Positions 8,227 to 15,786 of a DNA stretch of 31,803 nt are shown piece by piece (positions within the stretch are counted from its first letter, which is position 1; every line of letters starts with the position of its first letter). The DNA lies in assembly GCA_018725275.1 (NCBI GenBank), contig QLUC01000005.1, forward strand, positions 1 to 31,803. Direction: 5' to 3'. Below the pieces are notes generated by a model. It was not told the DNA's origin, did not search any database, and saw only the letters and a list, made by a program, of their open reading frames with translations. The stretch is from Bacillota bacterium (GTDB taxonomy: Bacteria > Bacillota > UBA994). A program made the position numbers and the translations under genes.

Positions 8227-9058
8227 GCTGCATTTTGGCGGCCAGCAGGGTGTTTTTTAGCAACATGGCAATGGTCATCGGTCCCACCCCACCCGGCACC
8301 GGAGTGATGTACGCAGCAACCTCTTTCACATCCTCGTAAACCACGTCCCCGACGAGCTTGCTCCCCACCCTATTGGTGCCGACATCAATGACCACCGCCC
8401 CTGGTTTGACCATGTCCCCCGTGATGAGATTGGTCTTGCCTACCGCAACCACCAGCACATCGGCCTGACGGGTGTATAGTCCCAAGTTCTCGGTGTAACG
8501 ATGGCAGATGGTAACAGTCGCATCAGCTAAGAGGAATAGTGTTGACATGGGCTTGCCGACAACATTGCTGCGGCCCACGACTACCACATGTTTGCCCTTA
8601 AGCCGGTAGTTGATTGATTGCAGCATTTCCATTACTCCGGCTGGAGTGCAGGGCAAAAGCGCCCCAGACAACCCCAAATTTAAAAGGCCCACGTTCATAG
8701 GATGAAAACCGTCAACATCCTTGTCCCTTCTGATGGCTCCAAAAATAGCCGTTTGGTCCAATTGACGTGGCAGAGGAATTTGGACTAAAATGCCATTTAC
8801 TGCCGGGTCGGCGTTTAATCGGGTGATAAGCATCATTAATTCCCTCTGAGAAACATCCGCCGCCAGCCTATGCGCTTGTGAGGCTATACCTACCTCTAAG
8901 CAGGCTTTTTCTTTCATACTAACGTATGTTGCTGAGGCAGGGTCTGTCCCCACCAGCACTACTGCCAAAGTTGGCTGGTAATTTAAAGTGCCGATTTCCT
9001 TCGTTATATCCTCGCGGATGCTTTTCGCCAGGGCCTTTCCATCAATAATCATTGCCAC
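8219..9058 (-). CDS. folD: Bifunctional methylenetetrahydrofolate dehydrogenase / methenyltetrahydrofolate cyclohydrolase
   Basis: FolD interconverts 5,10-methylene-, 5,10-methenyl- and 10-formyl-tetrahydrofolate, normally with NADP(H). The 279-residue protein carries the catalytic region with YVSMKEKACLEVGI (Tyr and Lys), the NGILVQIPLP block, CTPAGVMEML, the nucleotide-binding segment VVVGRSNVVGKP, DVGTNRVG and the C-terminal TPVPGGVGPMT. I chose the GTG start at 9056-9058 because an AGGAGG motif ends eight bases upstream; the next ATG six bases later would leave a 14-base gap. The ATG at 9085 would add residues not found in the family. It lies 34 bases after the TsaD-like gene and overlaps xseA by eight bases. 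Confidence 0.97.
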   Translation of the reverse strand: MAMIIDGKALAKSIREDITKEIGTLNYQPTLAVVLVGTDPASATYVSMKEKACLEVGIASQAHRLAADVSQRELMMLITRLNADPAVNGILVQIPLPRQLDQTAIFGAIRRDKDVDGFHPMNVGLLNLGLSGALLPCTPAGVMEMLQSINYRLKGKHVVVVGRSNVVGKPMSTLFLLADATVTICHRYTENLGLYTRQADVLVVAVGKTNLITGDMVKPGAVVIDVGTNRVGSKLVGDVVYEDVKEVAAYITPVPGGVGPMTIAMLLKNTLLAAKMQHA

Positions 9059-9092
9059 AAAAAGAACCTCCTCGCCATCGTTCACGCAAATT

Positions 9093-10049
9093 TTAACACA
9101 AACCGCGGTCTCTTTGCATTCTGTCCGCGCCTAAAAGTGCTATACCCACAGCATTATCACCGGCCAAATGGGGAGGGGCGAGGATGAATGCGAACCGCTT
9201 AAGCCTAGCCTGCAGTCGCCGGCGGATGTGGGTGTTCGCGGCAACCCCACCGCAGAGTAGAACCTCACCGGCCTTCTCTTGATGCTCCCGCAGAACTTTC
9301 TCGAGGGAGTTACTGATAGAGCGGAAGACGCCAAGCGCCACCGCACCGCGTGGCACACCTTGGTCTAGCGCCCGCATCGCCATCGAGGCCGGACCCGAAA
9401 AACTAATCGTACTTGCCTTTACAGAGGAGGTTATGGGGAAGGGTTCAAGCCCTTCGTTTTCCCAAGTTGTGGCTAACTCATCCATCGCCACGCCACACGG
9501 GAAAGCCAAACCCATGTGCACCCCCACACGATCAATAAATTGACCGGCATGCAAATCACTACTCCGGCCTAGGTGAGAGATCATAAAGCCGCCCTCGGCC
9601 AGAGGAGCCACAAATAATATGTCGGTAGTCCCACCCGAGATCTGTACCGCAAGAAATGGTTTATGTAAAGGCCACCTTGCGGATAGTGCTGCCCGGACAT
9701 GGCCCTCTTGATGAGAAAACTCGAGTAGCGGGACGCCCAACATCGTCGCCACTGTTGCCGCAAAGGCTTGTCCCGCCAAGAAAACCGGCATGTAGGAGCC
9801 CGCAATAGGAGATGGTCTTGTGGCCACAGCCACAGCACCAATGTGCACGCCGGAGAACCGAGGCAGTTTGAGTAACTCCGGCCAGTTTCGCACATGTAAA
9901 AAGAGGGCATCAGATTGTCTGAGCCCAACTTCACCCTCACGGACTGACAACAACATGCGGCTGTCAGCAAGCACTTCGCCCAGATCGGACACCAGTGCCG
10001 CCGAAGTCGTGTAATTACTGGTATCTATACCAAGGATACCTTGGATCAT
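9093..10049 (-). CDS. TsaD/Kae1-like protein (peptidase M22 family paralogue)
   Basis: The 318-residue protein belongs to the ASKHA-fold TsaD/Kae1/Qri7 family, whose classical member makes the threonylcarbamoyl adenosine of tRNA. It has the N-terminal phosphate loop GIDTSNYTTSAAL, the metal-ligand histidines in SHQEGHVRAAL, the ISGGTTDIL loop, and VLLCGGVAANTHIRRRL followed by GDNAVGIALLGA. It is shorter and more divergent than standard TsaD, and genes of this type sit next to nusB or folD in other clostridia, so I take it for a paralogue rather than the main tsaD. The ATG at 10047-10049 is preferred because it overlaps the nusB stop as ATGA and gives the usual N-terminus. Substrate unknown. 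Confidence 0.85.
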   Translation of the reverse strand: MIQGILGIDTSNYTTSAALVSDLGEVLADSRMLLSVREGEVGLRQSDALFLHVRNWPELLKLPRFSGVHIGAVAVATRPSPIAGSYMPVFLAGQAFAATVATMLGVPLLEFSHQEGHVRAALSARWPLHKPFLAVQISGGTTDILFVAPLAEGGFMISHLGRSSDLHAGQFIDRVGVHMGLAFPCGVAMDELATTWENEGLEPFPITSSVKASTISFSGPASMAMRALDQGVPRGAVALGVFRSISNSLEKVLREHQEKAGEVLLCGGVAANTHIRRRLQARLKRFAFILAPPHLAGDNAVGIALLGADRMQRDRGLC

Positions 10050-10462
10050 GTCTCTACCCATCCTAAGCTACTCGCTACACTCCCCAAGATACCATGTATG
10101 AACCGACTGGACTCGTCGGTACTGTACTCCTTGGCAAGCTCTAGCCCCTCATCAATCACTACACCCACCGGTGTATCCGGAGCATTCAGTAACATCTCGG
10201 CGATGGATAGCCTGAGAATAGCACGATCAACACGAGCCAACCTCTCCAGCGACCACTTTTCTGCGTATTCAGTGATCAAGGCCTCTGTCTTTTCCCATTT
10301 TTGCACTGCTTTAGCAAGCACTAAACGGGCGTATCCCTCATCCTTGTCCGTCAGGGCAGTTACTCCCAGTGCGTAGGACAGCGCCTCTAAAGCACTGAGC
10401 TGCCCAAATTCAAGTTGAAAAAGCGCTTGCAGTGCCGCTTCTCTCGCGTTGCGTCTGCTCAC
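10046..10462 (-). CDS. nusB: Transcription antitermination protein NusB
   Basis: NusB binds boxA RNA with NusE (S10) and promotes antitermination on ribosomal RNA operons. The all-alpha 138-residue product opens with the characteristic SRRNAREAALQALFQLEF and contains RLARVDRAILRLSIAEML and the terminal VVIDEGLELAKEYSTDESSR (conserved family segments). The start is GTG, with AGGGGG eight bases upstream. The gene follows the terminator of the asp23 operon by about 40 bases, and I see no convincing promoter in that gap, so it may depend on read-through or on a promoter I cannot recognise. Its stop overlaps the next start (ATGA). Confidence 0.96.
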   Translation of the reverse strand: MSRRNAREAALQALFQLEFGQLSALEALSYALGVTALTDKDEGYARLVLAKAVQKWEKTEALITEYAEKWSLERLARVDRAILRLSIAEMLLNAPDTPVGVVIDEGLELAKEYSTDESSRFIHGILGSVASSLGWVET

Positions 10463-10503
10463 TAAAATGCCCCCTGTTCGTCGTTGTGAGCTAGCATGCC
10501 ATC

Positions 10504-10531
10504 AAAAAACCACCGCTAAACAGGTGGTTTT
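10504..10531 (-). terminator. Rho-independent terminator after the asp23-amaP-DUF2273 operon
   Basis: Read on the minus strand, AAAACCACC pairs perfectly with GGTGGTTTT (plus positions 10523-10531 and 10506-10514) around an eight-base loop, and the stem runs into six T's. The stem includes the stop codon of the upstream small membrane protein gene. The plus-strand reading has a shorter T run, so the minus orientation is favoured. Confidence 0.85.
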
Positions 10532-10748
10532 AGTCAACCGGTGGTAGCACTCGCTCTAAGAACCCACGAAAATCTTCGTCGCTATCAAAACGAGCACCGA
10601 GGTAGTAACCGATCACGCCGCAAACCAAAATAAAAACCGTTTGCCAAAACCCAAAAATGATTAACATCAAGGCAAAGGCAATACCTAAAGAAGCGCCGAG
10701 AATTCTACCCCGAAAAAGAATCAATATCTTCCTTATTCTATTATCCAT
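10530..10748 (-). CDS. DUF2273 small membrane protein
   Basis: The 72-residue protein has two hydrophobic segments (about residues 13-33 and 36-52), a basic N-terminus (RIRKILILFRGR) and a short acidic tail with a FLERVLPP ending. This is the pattern of DUF2273, a small membrane protein regularly encoded with Asp23 and AmaP. The start ATG has an AGGTG ribosome binding site six bases away and lies eight bases after amaP. The gene trio suggests a membrane-anchored Asp23 assembly; the specific job of the DUF2273 member is not known to me. Confidence 0.85.
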   Translation of the reverse strand: MDNRIRKILILFRGRILGASLGIAFALMLIIFGFWQTVFILVCGVIGYYLGARFDSDEDFRGFLERVLPPVD

Positions 10749-10756
10749 GGCAACAC

Positions 10757-11290
10757 CTACTGCAACCTATGTTTTTGCGACGGGGACATTTCCACTACCA
10801 GCACCTTGACCCCAAGGACCTTTACCCCGGTACTTGATTCGAGGTTTTGCTTGACTTCCTCCTGCAATACTGATGTCAAAGTAGGTATGTGGCTCGCCTG
10901 ACCAACAGACACCTCCAAGGAAATAAGTAACCCCTCGTCGCTAAGTTGCACCTTCGCCTTGGTGTGGTGCACACCACGCACATTCTGGGCGGTGCGCAAC
11001 GCTAAATTGCGCACGGCGCTTACAGCAATGCGCACATCACCTAGCTCTCCTTGGTGAGTTATAGCCGCTTTTGACGGTCGATCCCGGCGAATCCCCGAGA
11101 CTAAGAAACGCACGCTAAAGATAAAGAAAAAAACTGCCACTGGGACAAACTCCCACCTCGTGAGCAAGCGCCCAAGCTCCATGTAATCCCAGCCTGGGGG
11201 GAAATTGACTGATGCGCCAACGATTAGTAGCGTGACTACGGCGACAGCTAGGGTGTACAAGGACAACATAATGCGATCAAAAATATTCAA
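10757..11290 (-). CDS. amaP: Alkaline shock response membrane anchor protein AmaP
   Basis: AmaP anchors Asp23 at the membrane in Staphylococcus and is linked to cell-envelope homeostasis. The 177-residue protein has two N-terminal membrane segments (about residues 8-28 and 47-67) followed by a soluble region with GELGDVRIAVSAVRNLALR and a C-terminal Asp23-like part. The start is TTG, supported by a GAGGGGGG ribosome binding site nine bases upstream; no ATG in frame fits as well. It lies between asp23 and the DUF2273 gene, the conserved order for this cluster. Confidence 0.88.
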   Translation of the reverse strand: MNIFDRIMLSLYTLAVAVVTLLIVGASVNFPPGWDYMELGRLLTRWEFVPVAVFFFIFSVRFLVSGIRRDRPSKAAITHQGELGDVRIAVSAVRNLALRTAQNVRGVHHTKAKVQLSDEGLLISLEVSVGQASHIPTLTSVLQEEVKQNLESSTGVKVLGVKVLVVEMSPSQKHRLQ

Positions 11291-11316
11291 CGAATATTAC
11301 CCCCCTCTACCCTGCC

Positions 11317-11691
11317 CTACGAGACAGCTTCATCATTCAATTCTTGAATGATGACCGATTGAACATGCACATTCACTTCGACAACTTGAAGTCCGGTCAT
11401 GGTCTCAATTGCACTTCGCACGTTTTCTTGTACTCGCTGAGCAACTTCAGGCATTTTTACCCCATATTCGAGCACAATGTGCAAATCAACAATAGCCTCT
11501 CGTTCACCCACCGTAACTTTGACTCCCTTGGCAAGGTTACTATTACGGAGCATCCCTACCAGAGAAACCCCACTCATACCTGCTACGCCGGGGACCTCAC
11601 TGGCCGCTAAGCCGGCAATTGCCGCCACCACATCCGGCTCAATGCGCAATGTGCCCGCATCGTACAAGCCATGTTGAAGAGCTTTCTCCAC
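11317..11691 (-). CDS. Asp23/Gls24 family envelope stress response protein
   Basis: The 124-residue protein is a typical Asp23 (DUF322) domain. It has TLRIEPDVVAAIAGLAASEV, then GVAGMSG, a central GVKVTVGEREAIVDLHIVLEY strand region and the C-terminal GLQVVEVNVHVQSV. The start is GTG behind a near-perfect AGGAGGTGAT ribosome binding site. In Bacillus the equivalent YqhY sits between accC and nusB; here accB and accC are absent and the gene follows spoIIIAH directly. It has its own promoter (11722-11751), so expression in vegetative cells is likely. Known relatives bind AmaP at the membrane; a direct function here is inferred. Confidence 0.93.
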   Translation of the reverse strand: MEKALQHGLYDAGTLRIEPDVVAAIAGLAASEVPGVAGMSGVSLVGMLRNSNLAKGVKVTVGEREAIVDLHIVLEYGVKMPEVAQRVQENVRSAIETMTGLQVVEVNVHVQSVIIQELNDEAVS

Positions 11692-11721
11692 AGCTAATCA
11701 CCTCCTATAGGTTACGAGCTC

Positions 11722-11751
11722 ATTATACCAGAAACTGCAAAGCTGTGGCAA
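11722..11751 (-). promoter_or_regulatory. Housekeeping-type promoter for the asp23 operon
   Basis: On the minus strand a perfect TATAAT -10 element (plus 11722-11727) is preceded by TG one base upstream (extended -10) and by TTGCCA as -35 (plus 11746-11751) with an 18-base spacer. It lies in the 62-base gap between spoIIIAH and the asp23 start. It is the best vegetative promoter in the window. Confidence 0.8.
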
Positions 11752-11753
11752 CG

Positions 11754-12275
11754 CTATTTCCGAAAGCGCACGCGTATGTTCTGCAGCCTTACTCCGGCCA
11801 CGGTGCGGATGACATCCGCCACCCCAAGGGCCTCCACCTGCGTAAGGCTCTCCGCCTTCACGATGGCCTCAGCCATGCCTTTACCGAAGAACACCACCGC
11901 ATCACCGAATCCCTTGCCGACAATGAGGCGTTCGACCTGCAGCTCGGACTCCTGCAGACTACTGATACTAATCAGCTCCATTTGCGCCTTGCCGCGTGCC
12001 TCCACCGAGCTGTTCAAATTGCTGACAATTTCACGCAGGAGCTCAATGCGCTCGCTCCTCTCCCTAGCTCGCTCGAGGCGATGTTCAACAAAGAAATCCC
12101 GCTGGGGTGGGGTGACCGGAGCTACTACAGGCTCTACCTCCTGCTCCTGCAAAGGTTCTATTTTGGTAATCGAAAGTGGCAATGGAGCAAGGTGTGATAA
12201 CGCATAGTACCCAATGCCGCCCACTAAGCCTACGGTCAACAAAAATCGTGCCAACATCTTTTTGTCAATAAGCAC
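11754..12275 (-). CDS. spoIIIAH: Stage III sporulation protein AH
   Basis: SpoIIIAH sits in the mother-cell membrane around the forespore and meets forespore SpoIIQ to form the channel between the two cells. The 173-residue protein has one N-terminal membrane segment (about residues 9-27), a charged helical stretch rich in R and E (about 60-95), and a C-terminal ring-building domain of the YscJ/FliF type containing ALGVADVIRTVAGV. The start is GTG behind AGGAGGTG. It is the last gene of the spoIIIA operon. Its normal partner SpoIIQ is not in this window. Confidence 0.94.
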   Translation of the reverse strand: MLIDKKMLARFLLTVGLVGGIGYYALSHLAPLPLSITKIEPLQEQEVEPVVAPVTPPQRDFFVEHRLERARERSERIELLREIVSNLNSSVEARGKAQMELISISSLQESELQVERLIVGKGFGDAVVFFGKGMAEAIVKAESLTQVEALGVADVIRTVAGVRLQNIRVRFRK

Positions 12276-12287
12276 AGGCTACACCTC

Positions 12288-12890
12288 CTATTTTCCTGTT
12301 AGGACCTGAACTTTATGCGCCGGTAACGACAAAATCGTCTGGGTCGCCTTGGTTAGCGTTTCTAGAAGACGAGGGTCGACAGCCCCACCGACGATGACCA
12401 GCACCCCATTGATGCGGGGCATCAACTCTGTTGTCGTAACGACGCTATCACCCCCCGTACCCCGAGACATGACCGGCTCTGATGAATGTGTTTCCTCCCT
12501 AGACACCGTAGTGACTCCGGCTGCGTCTTTCTCCTCCGTAATCCTCGAGGTTTGCCGCACATTAGCCGCCAATTTTACTTCAGAGGTAGTGCCTAAAGTC
12601 AGCATCACCCGGACTTGACCTGCGCCTTTTACTTGAGAAAGCATCTCTCCCAGTTGCTTTTCTAAGCTTAACTGATATTGCTGAATACCGGTTAAGTCCG
12701 GTGGTGTTCCTGGCAGAACTACCTTGGCACCTCCTTCGGGTGGAACATTAGCCGGCAAAAACATCCTGATGGTCACCAGCAGCAAAATAATCGCTAGAAT
12801 CATCTGGGCCTTTTTACTTGCCGCTAGTTGATGGAGCGCGGTCGTCAGAGTCGTCTCTAAGGCCAATGGGCGATTTTCAACCTTTGCCAC
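12288..12890 (-). CDS. spoIIIAG: Stage III sporulation protein AG
   Basis: SpoIIIAG forms a large ring in the intermembrane space of the developing spore. The 200-residue protein has a short cytoplasmic N-terminus, one membrane segment (about residues 27-45), an acidic and proline-containing linker, and a ring-building domain starting near QYQLSLEKQLGEMLSQVKGA and closing with INGVLVIVGGA and KVQVLTGK. The GTG start has an AGGAG ribosome binding site ten bases upstream. It lies between spoIIIAF and spoIIIAH as in other spore formers. Confidence 0.94.
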   Translation of the reverse strand: MAKVENRPLALETTLTTALHQLAASKKAQMILAIILLLVTIRMFLPANVPPEGGAKVVLPGTPPDLTGIQQYQLSLEKQLGEMLSQVKGAGQVRVMLTLGTTSEVKLAANVRQTSRITEEKDAAGVTTVSREETHSSEPVMSRGTGGDSVVTTTELMPRINGVLVIVGGAVDPRLLETLTKATQTILSLPAHKVQVLTGK

Positions 12891-12903
12891 TAAAAAAACA
12901 CTC

Positions 12904-13440
12904 CTATCTAGTGAATTCTATTGCCATATGTGCAGGTTTTATGCCGTAGATCCCCGCCAAACGCTCGCTTAGTGCGGAGTGAATTTGCTGTTCCTCCCTA
13001 CTTCCCGCCCCTATACCTTGGCGCAATTGCACCTTGAGCAGGACTCTGGTAGGCATGCCGAAATGGGCACTGTCTTCCGCTTGCTCTAATGTCACTTCGG
13101 CCTTTGCTTTAACCACGTCCTCGTGCTCTTCACTTATTTGTGCCACCCGGTTCTCTAAGACCAACTCATAGGTCAACCACGTCGATTGTAGCGAGAGTGG
13201 ATCTAAGATTTTTAGCCTGCGTCCCCCCAGAACCTCGGCTGTAGCCAGCATGGAACTCAGATCGAGCTCATTATTGATGAAAGTGTTGATCGGAGACAGG
13301 AGCAGCAACAACAACATCAACCCTACCGCATAATCAACATAGCGTTTTACCCCTCCGTTAGGCAGAGCACTGTCTACCACTAGGGTCAACACCAAGAGCA
13401 CGACAATATCCTGCACCCACCCCCGTAAGAACACCATCAT
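12904..13440 (-). CDS. spoIIIAF: Stage III sporulation protein AF
   Basis: The 178-residue protein has two N-terminal membrane segments (about residues 10-27 and 35-53), including the family segment DYAVGLMLLLLLLSPI, and a soluble C-terminal domain facing the intermembrane space. The ATG at 13438-13440 is preferred over the GTG nine bases upstream because the GAGGTG ribosome binding site lies eight bases before this ATG and would nearly touch the GTG. SpoIIIAF is required for the mother cell-forespore channel in Bacillus; its precise role is less clear than that of AG and AH. Confidence 0.9.
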   Translation of the reverse strand: MMVFLRGWVQDIVVLLVLTLVVDSALPNGGVKRYVDYAVGLMLLLLLLSPINTFINNELDLSSMLATAEVLGGRRLKILDPLSLQSTWLTYELVLENRVAQISEEHEDVVKAKAEVTLEQAEDSAHFGMPTRVLLKVQLRQGIGAGSREEQQIHSALSERLAGIYGIKPAHMAIEFTR

Positions 13441-13457
13441 CAGAAACACACCTCATC

Positions 13458-14645
13458 TCAACGAATAAACAAAGTTGCATTACCGGTACCAATGACCACC
13501 GTAATCAATATGAAAAACATGATGCCCACCGTGATTAAAGCGCCGGCGACCACTGTGAGTATGCCGGCTAAGTTAGTGAGCGCATCGGTCACAGGATTTA
13601 CCCCCATAGGCTGAATAATGGCAGCTGCCAAACGGTAAATAAAGACTGCAACCAGCACTTTAATGGCAGGCATGGCGCAGAGGAAAAATACCGCCAAAAG
13701 TCCCGCTATTCCGATGCCATTTTTTAGGAGTAGGGACGCCCCAGCTACAGTTTCAAAAACATCGGCGAACAAACCACCGACCACGGGAACAAAATTTTTC
13801 ACTACATACTTAGCCGTGCGCAGGGCTATCCCATCCGCTACACCAGCCGCCGTCCCTTGAACTACACTCAGTCCCACAAAGACGGTAAATGACAATCCCA
13901 TAATGGCTATGCTTACATCTTTGAGCAGGCTCGACAGCTTGCCGACCTGCAATTTGTCCGAAAAACTATTAAGTAGCGAGAGTACCCCAGCAAAGTACAG
14001 GAGAGGCATGACCAGCGTGGCGACGATGTTGCTGACGGTTGTTGCGGTAGCCGCGATGAGAGGGTTAAAGATGGCGGCAGAGCTGACCGCACCGAGCGAA
14101 ATCAGGAGGGAAAGTAGGACCGGCATCAGGCTATACATCAGACTGATCATCAGTTCGACAGAGTCGACCACATCCTGCGTCAAGAGGGAAAAACTCTGCA
14201 GAACTACTCCCACGAGAACTAAGAAACAAACGGCATAGGCGATGTTTCCAACATTAGCACCAAGACTGTCCTGCAACTTCTTCATCAGCGCGCAAAGGAT
14301 GGCCAGAACAAGCAGTCTCCCGAGCAGCGATGTCTGCCTCACCACTTCTCGAAAAGCAAAGCGACTGAGATTCGCGAGAATTTGCCGTGGATTTTGTCCC
14401 TCGCCCCCCCTGAGGCCCTCAATTATCCCGGCTATACTGAGGTCAGGGATGAACCCAGCATATTCCTGTTCCAGCGACCGCAGCACCTCATCCATGGAGA
14501 ATAGGTTAAGTTCACTCATCTGTTGCCTTAGAATTGGGTCTAGATCAATTACTCGCGTGCGCGCCGCGGCAAGAGGGTGCGATTCTACCCATAAAAATAG
14601 CAGGCCTATAGTGAGTACGGCGACTAACAAAATCCTCTGTTTCAT
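13458..14645 (-). CDS. spoIIIAE: Stage III sporulation protein AE
   Basis: SpoIIIAE is the large polytopic membrane component of the SpoIIIA complex. The 395-residue product starts with a signal-like hydrophobic segment, then a soluble part (about residues 30-105) with QMSELNLFSMDEVLRSLE, then about eight hydrophobic helices, containing FNPLIAATATTVSNIVATLV, FVPVVGGLFADVFETVAGAS and IQPMGVNPVTDALTNLAG. Length agrees with the family. The start ATG follows a GAGGTAGG motif that overlaps the spoIIIAD stop region. It lies eight bases upstream of the spoIIIAF reading. Confidence 0.95.
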   Translation of the reverse strand: MKQRILLVAVLTIGLLFLWVESHPLAAARTRVIDLDPILRQQMSELNLFSMDEVLRSLEQEYAGFIPDLSIAGIIEGLRGGEGQNPRQILANLSRFAFREVVRQTSLLGRLLVLAILCALMKKLQDSLGANVGNIAYAVCFLVLVGVVLQSFSLLTQDVVDSVELMISLMYSLMPVLLSLLISLGAVSSAAIFNPLIAATATTVSNIVATLVMPLLYFAGVLSLLNSFSDKLQVGKLSSLLKDVSIAIMGLSFTVFVGLSVVQGTAAGVADGIALRTAKYVVKNFVPVVGGLFADVFETVAGASLLLKNGIGIAGLLAVFFLCAMPAIKVLVAVFIYRLAAAIIQPMGVNPVTDALTNLAGILTVVAGALITVGIMFFILITVVIGTGNATLFIR

Positions 14646-14656
14646 AACTACCTACC

Positions 14657-15043
14657 TCACGGAATCAGTCTAAGCAATGTTTCTAAAATCACTAACACCA
14701 GAGGAACCGAGAGACCTAAGATGATGAGTTTGCCAGCTAATTCAACTTTTAGAGCAAGCGAGTTTTCCCCTGCATCCTTGCAGATACCTGCACCGAATTC
14801 GGCAACAAAGGCCACCCCCATAATTCTGAGCAGCGTATTCAAGTGCAAACTCCCCACATCCGCCCGCTCTGCTAACTCCTTTACAAGTTCTATTACTACT
14901 GCCATGCGCCCGATGAGAGTCATAAGGAGCACAACCGACGCCACAACCACTAGCACTAGTCCCAGTTCCGGTCGCAACTGCTTTAATAGCAGTGCCGCCA
15001 TCGCGACAGCTAGCGCCACTATTACAAATTGAAATATTTCCAC
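14657..15043 (-). CDS. spoIIIAD: Stage III sporulation protein AD
   Basis: The 128-residue membrane protein starts MEIFQFVIVALAVA, the typical SpoIIIAD opening, and has four hydrophobic segments with the conserved RIMGVAFVAEFGAGICKDAGE loop between them. It starts with GTG one base after the spoIIIAC stop. No clear ribosome binding site is present, so translation is probably coupled to spoIIIAC. Together with AC it is a small membrane component of the feeding-tube complex. Confidence 0.93.
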   Translation of the reverse strand: MEIFQFVIVALAVAMAALLLKQLRPELGLVLVVVASVVLLMTLIGRMAVVIELVKELAERADVGSLHLNTLLRIMGVAFVAEFGAGICKDAGENSLALKVELAGKLIILGLSVPLVLVILETLLRLIP

Positions 15044-15044
15044 G

Positions 15045-15245
15045 TTAAAATTGCATCAGAGTCTGAATCGCGCGGAATAGAATGATAATCTGGTATACCA
15101 AGAATGTAAGCACCATCACCACACCGGTAATCATGACGAGTCCGGCTGACTCCTTTCTATCCCAGTTATTCAAAAGATTATAGATTATCCCGAGTGCCAA
15201 AAGGAAGGCTGTTAACTGCATAATGACTCTAAAATTCAGCTCCAT
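15045..15245 (-). CDS. spoIIIAC: Stage III sporulation protein AC
   Basis: The 66-residue protein starts MELNFRVIMQLTAFLLALGI and has two hydrophobic helices around the loop NNWDRKESAGL, matching the length and layout of SpoIIIAC. The ATG at 15243-15245 is chosen because a GAGGGGG ribosome binding site is about six bases upstream; a longer reading would overlap spoIIIAB and is not family-like. It overlaps neither neighbour and is one base from spoIIIAD. Confidence 0.93.
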   Translation of the reverse strand: MELNFRVIMQLTAFLLALGIIYNLLNNWDRKESAGLVMITGVVMVLTFLVYQIIILFRAIQTLMQF

Positions 15246-15259
15246 ACTGATCCCCCTCA

Positions 15260-15784
15260 TCATAAAATGACAATTACCACTACCACGCCGATGAGTATGC
15301 CGAGAAACTGCCACATCCGTTCATTGCGAGCGGCTTCTTCCACCGCGTTTGCATAAAGGGCCTCAAGCCGTCGGCAGGCGAGCAGGAGATGTCGCTCTTG
15401 GTCGTCTCTGTTGCTCACGCCGAGGACCTCTCCGAGTAACCGGAGCGCTTCTAGGTCAGCCCAGAGCAACGCGGATGATGTCTGTAGGTAGGCTAGCCCC
15501 ATGGCCCAAGACTGTCGCACTGGCATGAATTCGGCAATGCCCCGTCCCGTCAAAGCAAAAAATTCAGCTGCGGGCTTGGCTTGTGACTGGCTGACATTTT
15601 CCAAAGCGACGGATAAGGGGGTAGCGGCGTAGACAATTTCGGTAACGAGCATCTCAATCCCGGTTCGTATGCTCTGTAACTGGCGAGGGCGATCGCGATA
15701 GCTCTTAGCGATGATGAGCCCGACCATAGTTGAAGCGTATAGAATTAGGCCGAAACAAGCTCCACTCAAGGCCAACCTCCACAT
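15260..15784 (-). CDS. spoIIIAB: Stage III sporulation protein AB
   Basis: The 174-residue protein has a hydrophobic N-terminus with GLIIAKSYRDRPRQL, a helical soluble core with LRTGIEML-like residues (SIRTGIEMLVTEIVYAATPL), and a C-terminal membrane anchor (LGILIGVVVVIVIL). SpoIIIAB resembles the helical domain of type II secretion protein GspF and is thought to recruit the SpoIIIAA ATPase. The ATG at 15782-15784 is used because the AGG of the ribosome binding site lies five bases upstream; the GTG at 15788-15790 has none. The ribosome binding site overlaps the spoIIIAA stop. Confidence 0.93.
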   Translation of the reverse strand: MWRLALSGACFGLILYASTMVGLIIAKSYRDRPRQLQSIRTGIEMLVTEIVYAATPLSVALENVSQSQAKPAAEFFALTGRGIAEFMPVRQSWAMGLAYLQTSSALLWADLEALRLLGEVLGVSNRDDQERHLLLACRRLEALYANAVEEAARNERMWQFLGILIGVVVVIVIL

Positions 15785-15786
15785 GT

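Noticed and set aside
11619..12197. Plus-strand frame of about 190 codons opposite spoIIIAH and asp23
   Set aside because: It crosses the gap with the asp23 promoter and both neighbouring genes; clearly a shadow.
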